A stretch of DNA of 64,000 bases from Bacteroidota bacterium (GTDB lineage: Bacteria > Bacteroidota > Bacteroidia > Bacteroidales > Bacteroidaceae): positions 62,001 through 126,000 of the forward strand of contig JAFABG010000002.1 in NCBI GenBank assembly GCA_023426145.1, in the 5' to 3' direction. Numbering within the stretch: the first letter of the stretch is position 1; every line of letters begins with the position of its first letter. Under the pieces are notes generated by a model, which saw nothing but the letters and a program-made list of their open reading frames with translations, was not told where the DNA came from and searched no databases. Positions 60,888-64,000 of this stretch are shown here, piece after piece. A program made the position numbers and the translations under genes.

Positions 60888-62180
60888 ATGAGAAACTTAT
60901 TTATCTGTTCTTTTCTATTCCTAAGTTTGCTATCCTGTCCATTTGTATATGCAGGAAATGGTAAAACTGAGTTTGCAATTATTTCTGATATTCATGTGAT
61001 GGCACCTTCTTTATTAATAAAGGAAGGTAAGGCCTTTGAAGATTATGTCGCCCATGACCGTAAAATGCTGAAGGAAAGTTCATCATTGATGCATGAAGTA
61101 ACCATGAAGTTGCTCGAAGCACACCCTAAATTTATATTGATTACCGGAGATTTGACTAAAGATGGTGAGGCTCTTTCTCATCGTTATTTGGTAGATCATT
61201 ATTTGGCCAAAATTCGTCAGGCAGGTATAAAAGTCTTTGTTATTCCTGGCAATCATGATGTGAATAATCCGCACGCTGTCTCTTTTGATGGGGAAAAGAA
61301 GACAAGGGTAGAAACGCTATCCTCAGAAGAATTTGCAGACTGTTATTCTGATTATGGATATGGGGAGGCTTTGGCACGTGATCCTCATTCACTCAGTTAT
61401 GTTGCTGCTGTTTCCGATTCATTGCGTATTCTAGCTATCGATGCCTGTAAATATGGAGAGAATGATTTTGCAGAAAATACTTGTGTGACAGGAGGCCGTA
61501 TTAAACCTGAAACAATGGATTTTATTAGAGAACAAGTGAAAGCAGCACATTCTAAGGGGATTCGGCTCATAGCCATGATGCATCATGGACTTATACAGCA
61601 TTGGAAATGGCAGGATAAAGTGATGAAAGAGTATTTGGTGGATAACTGGAAAAAACAAGCTAAGAGATTCGCTCGCTTGGGTATAGAGGTTGTATTTACT
61701 GGGCATTTTCATGCACAAGATATTGTGAAGCGGGGATCTATCTATGATATTGAAACCGGTTCTACTGTTACTTATCCGTCTCCTTATCGCTTAGCTACAT
61801 TGGAAGGAAACCGTTTGGATATACGTACTGAACATATAAACCGTCTGGAACCATCTTTTACGAGAAAAGTCGATTTTTCAGATTATGCCAAAAAATATGC
61901 TCGAGAAGGTATTGCGGCCATTGTTTCCCATATAATGCCTGCCTCTATTCCCGATTCTTGTAAAAGAGAAGCGGGTAGTGTGGTGGCAACTGCTTACGTT
62001 GCTCACCTAGCAGGAGATGAACAATGGAATACTCAGCAACAAGATGATATAAAAAGGGTATGCAAATTAGTGAGACGTCATTCTTGGAAATATGCTTATA
62101 TACTGAAACATCTATCGCGGAATTTATGGAGAGATTTATCGCCGCGAGATAATGAACTGACTATTTATTTGACAAAATAA
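60888..62180 (+). CDS. Exported metallophosphoesterase
   Basis: This 430-residue calcineurin-like phosphoesterase has a signal peptide (FICSFLFLSLLSCPFVYA) and motifs for the dinuclear metal site: AIISDIHVM (about residue 32), TGDLTKDGE (about 87), PGNHDVNNP (about 119), MMHHGL (about 231) and FTGHFHAQD (about 272). It probably hydrolyses a phosphate ester in the periplasm or at the surface. The substrate cannot be assigned. It lies 7 bp before a TonB-dependent receptor gene and is almost certainly cotranscribed with it, so the two probably serve one substrate. Confidence 0.9.
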   Translation: MRNLFICSFLFLSLLSCPFVYAGNGKTEFAIISDIHVMAPSLLIKEGKAFEDYVAHDRKMLKESSSLMHEVTMKLLEAHPKFILITGDLTKDGEALSHRYLVDHYLAKIRQAGIKVFVIPGNHDVNNPHAVSFDGEKKTRVETLSSEEFADCYSDYGYGEALARDPHSLSYVAAVSDSLRILAIDACKYGENDFAENTCVTGGRIKPETMDFIREQVKAAHSKGIRLIAMMHHGLIQHWKWQDKVMKEYLVDNWKKQAKRFARLGIEVVFTGHFHAQDIVKRGSIYDIETGSTVTYPSPYRLATLEGNRLDIRTEHINRLEPSFTRKVDFSDYAKKYAREGIAAIVSHIMPASIPDSCKREAGSVVATAYVAHLAGDEQWNTQQQDDIKRVCKLVRRHSWKYAYILKHLSRNLWRDLSPRDNELTIYLTK

Positions 62181-62187
62181 AAACATA

Positions 62188-64000
62188 TGATGAATAAAAT
62201 TGGTTATAAGGTTTGTGTCTTGACGGCTATAGTAGCCCTAGCTACTCCGCAGTGGGCAATGGGAGCCATGCTTCCTATTGCTAAAGCAGAAGTAAATGAT
62301 GTGAATGTAGTTCGTGTGAAAGGAAAAGTGACTAATTCGAAAGGAGAACCTCTGCCGGGTGTAAATATCAGAGTGAAGGGCACGGGGACAGGAGCTATTA
62401 CGGATTTAAACGGTAACTTCACGTTGCAGATACCTGCAAATAATAAGACTTTAGTCTTTTCATATATGGGTTATCAGTCAGTAGAACAATCTTCTGGAAA
62501 TAATATGCAGATTGTATTGCAAGAAGATAGTCATACTCTGGGAGAAGTCGTTGTAACTACACAAAAACGTGCTCAAAGTAGTATAGAAGTACCGACAGCT
62601 GTTAGTGCCGTATCGGGATTGAGCTTGAAAAAGATGAACCTGCAGCAGTTTGACGAAGTTGCCCAATTTATTTCGGGGGTGCAGATTCAGCTGCAAAGTC
62701 CCAACAATCCGGGATATGTAATCCGTGGAGTGACTTCAGACGATGGTGCTTCTTATGCACAGCCACGTGTCTCTGTATTTCAAGATGGAGTTTCTATTTC
62801 TCGTTCGCGCGCTTCAGTTGTCGAATTGTTTGACCTCGAACGGGTGGAAGTTGTGAAAGGACCACAAGGAACTTTATTTGGAAGAGGAGCTGAAATTGGT
62901 GGAATTCATGTTATTCGTAATAAACCTGTAGACTATCTTACAGGCGAATTATCCTTGGGTTATGGTACTTATAATCAGAAATTAGCCAATGGATTTATAA
63001 ATGCGCCTATTATTAAGGGCAAGCTGGCTAATCGCTTTGCTTTTTCATACGATGCTCGTGACGGATTTATTGATAATTTGGCCGGAGGCAAGCTGAACGG
63101 GAAGAGTACTATAGCTTTGCGAAATTCTACACGTCTGTTTGCGAATGAGAAAACAACGTATGACTTGGTCTTGGATTATCAATATGATGATTATCCGGGC
63201 ACTTCTTTCAAGAGTGATAAACCGGAATATGGTAACCCTGATCCCAATACAGCAGCCAATTTAGAACAAGGTAAAAATTTGTATATCAAACGTCATGTAG
63301 GTGGAGCCGCTTTTCTTGGAGACCATGAATTTAATGAAAACTGGAAGTTGTCTTCTATAACAGGTTTTAGAGCATTTAATTCGAATGAATCTTTTGATGC
63401 TGACGGAACTCCAGCCTATTTATTATGGTGTGCAGAGAAAGCAAAAGGTACGCAGTTTAGTCAGGAATTTCGTTTTAATTATGATAATAAAGACCGTTTC
63501 TCTGGTTTTTTGGGAGCTAGTTACTTCTATGAAAATTCATCTCAGGAAGTGATTGGACGCACCAATATGCAACAGCTTTTCCCTGCTTTTCTTTATGCGG
63601 AGTATGCCAAGAGAGCCAAACCAAGCCTTGAATCACTCAGTAGCGCTATCCCTATGCTGGGAACAGCTATGGGATTGCCAGAGACAATGATTACACAACT
63701 TCAGACGGCTTATGCTTCCTTGATGGGAAAATGGTTTCCTGAATCTTATCCTCTGACAGGTGCGGATGGCTCTGTTACTTCTATGACGAATACTCCGAAT
63801 TTTTATGAAGATCTAAATGCTGTTTTAGGTACAGTAGGGCAGTCGCTTGAAAATATCATCGCTGCTGGAGAAGGTGGAATGTTAGGAGAGAGTGGAAAAA
63901 CGATTGCTGCATCATTGAAATCATTACAACAGAGCTCAAATCTTCCGTTATCTGGCTATCATGAAGAAAATTCAACCAACTATGGTACTAATCAAGCAGC
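62188..64000 (+). CDS. TonB-dependent receptor, C-terminally truncated by the window edge
   Basis: The open frame runs from ATG 62188 (or the adjacent ATG 62191) past the window end; 604 codons are visible. After a signal peptide (VCVLTAIVALATPQWA) comes a carboxypeptidase-regulatory-like domain (VKGKVTNSKGEPLPGVNIRV to SYMGYQSVE, first 20 shown), a TonB-box-like stretch (GEVVVTTQKR), the plug (GVQIQLQSPNNPGYVIRGV; VEVVKGPQGTLFGRGAEIGG) and the first barrel strands. It is not SusC-like by these features and no SusD partner is seen so far. It follows the exported metallophosphoesterase by 7 bp, so uptake of a phosphorylated or dephosphorylated ligand is plausible. Confidence 0.9.

Noticed and set aside
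62188..64000. SusC/SusD polysaccharide-utilisation locus
   Set aside because: The visible receptor lacks SusC-specific features, no SusD gene is adjacent on the visible side, and the upstream partner is a phosphoesterase rather than a glycan enzyme.

Overview
The window looks like chromosome of a gut-type Bacteroides (phylum Bacteroidota). The evidence is the recurrent -7 box TAnnTTTG (TATCTTTG, TACCTTTG, TATATTTG), often with an upstream TTTG 19-20 nt away; SPII lipoproteins and PorT-like barrels; class III fructose-bisphosphatase; pyruvate phosphate dikinase; a BspA-like repeat protein; and the thiS-thiE-thiG-thiC-thiH-thiF-thiE2 gene order typical of Bacteroides. No rRNA operon, CRISPR array or insertion sequence was seen.

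Layout. 1-6.2 kb: a GH20 hexosaminidase lipoprotein, grpE-dnaJ, and an ABC-F ATPase whose second nucleotide site is degenerate. 6.2-12.5 kb is an accessory island. It holds a divergent cassette (DUF4248 protein, a small protein, and a BT4734/VirE-type primase-helicase on the minus strand; an HU-like protein, a T7-lysozyme-type amidase and a 33-residue 'smalltalk' membrane peptide on the plus strand), followed by an AbiE-type toxin-antitoxin remnant in which the toxin has lost its catalytic segment. 13-17.2 kb: BspA-like protein, CPBP protease and Tex. 17.3-24.9 kb: a periplasmic-sensing histidine kinase overlapping a 5'-nucleotidase, AraC and Crp regulators, lipoproteins, a tRNA-Ser/tRNA-Glu pair, and a previously unlabelled candidate small RNA with an ideal promoter and terminator.

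25-35.3 kb: AspT/YidE-type transporter, fructose-bisphosphatase, a 16-residue-repeat surface protein, an acyl-CoA synthetase-like enzyme, gmd-fcl for GDP-L-fucose, and a dicarboxylate symporter. 35.4-39.2 kb: the oxidative pentose phosphate operon gnd-zwf-pgl. 39.2-48.4 kb: a B12-binding radical SAM protein, a lipoprotein, rluA-type and rlmD-type rRNA modification genes, ppdK, and two tandem outer-membrane barrel paralogues. 48.5-54.6 kb: the thiamine operon under a TPP riboswitch. 54.6-64 kb: a second histidine kinase paralogue, Fe superoxide dismutase, a UvrD/PcrA helicase, a glycine-zipper lipoprotein, and a metallophosphoesterase-TonB receptor pair that runs off the right edge.

The core genes are ordinary Bacteroides metabolism. 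The parts that deserve attention are the divergent replication/lysis-like cassette, the deleted AbiEii toxin, the candidate small RNA at 24.1 kb, two start-proximal poly-A frameshifts, and a perfect 23-bp inverted repeat near 60.65 kb.
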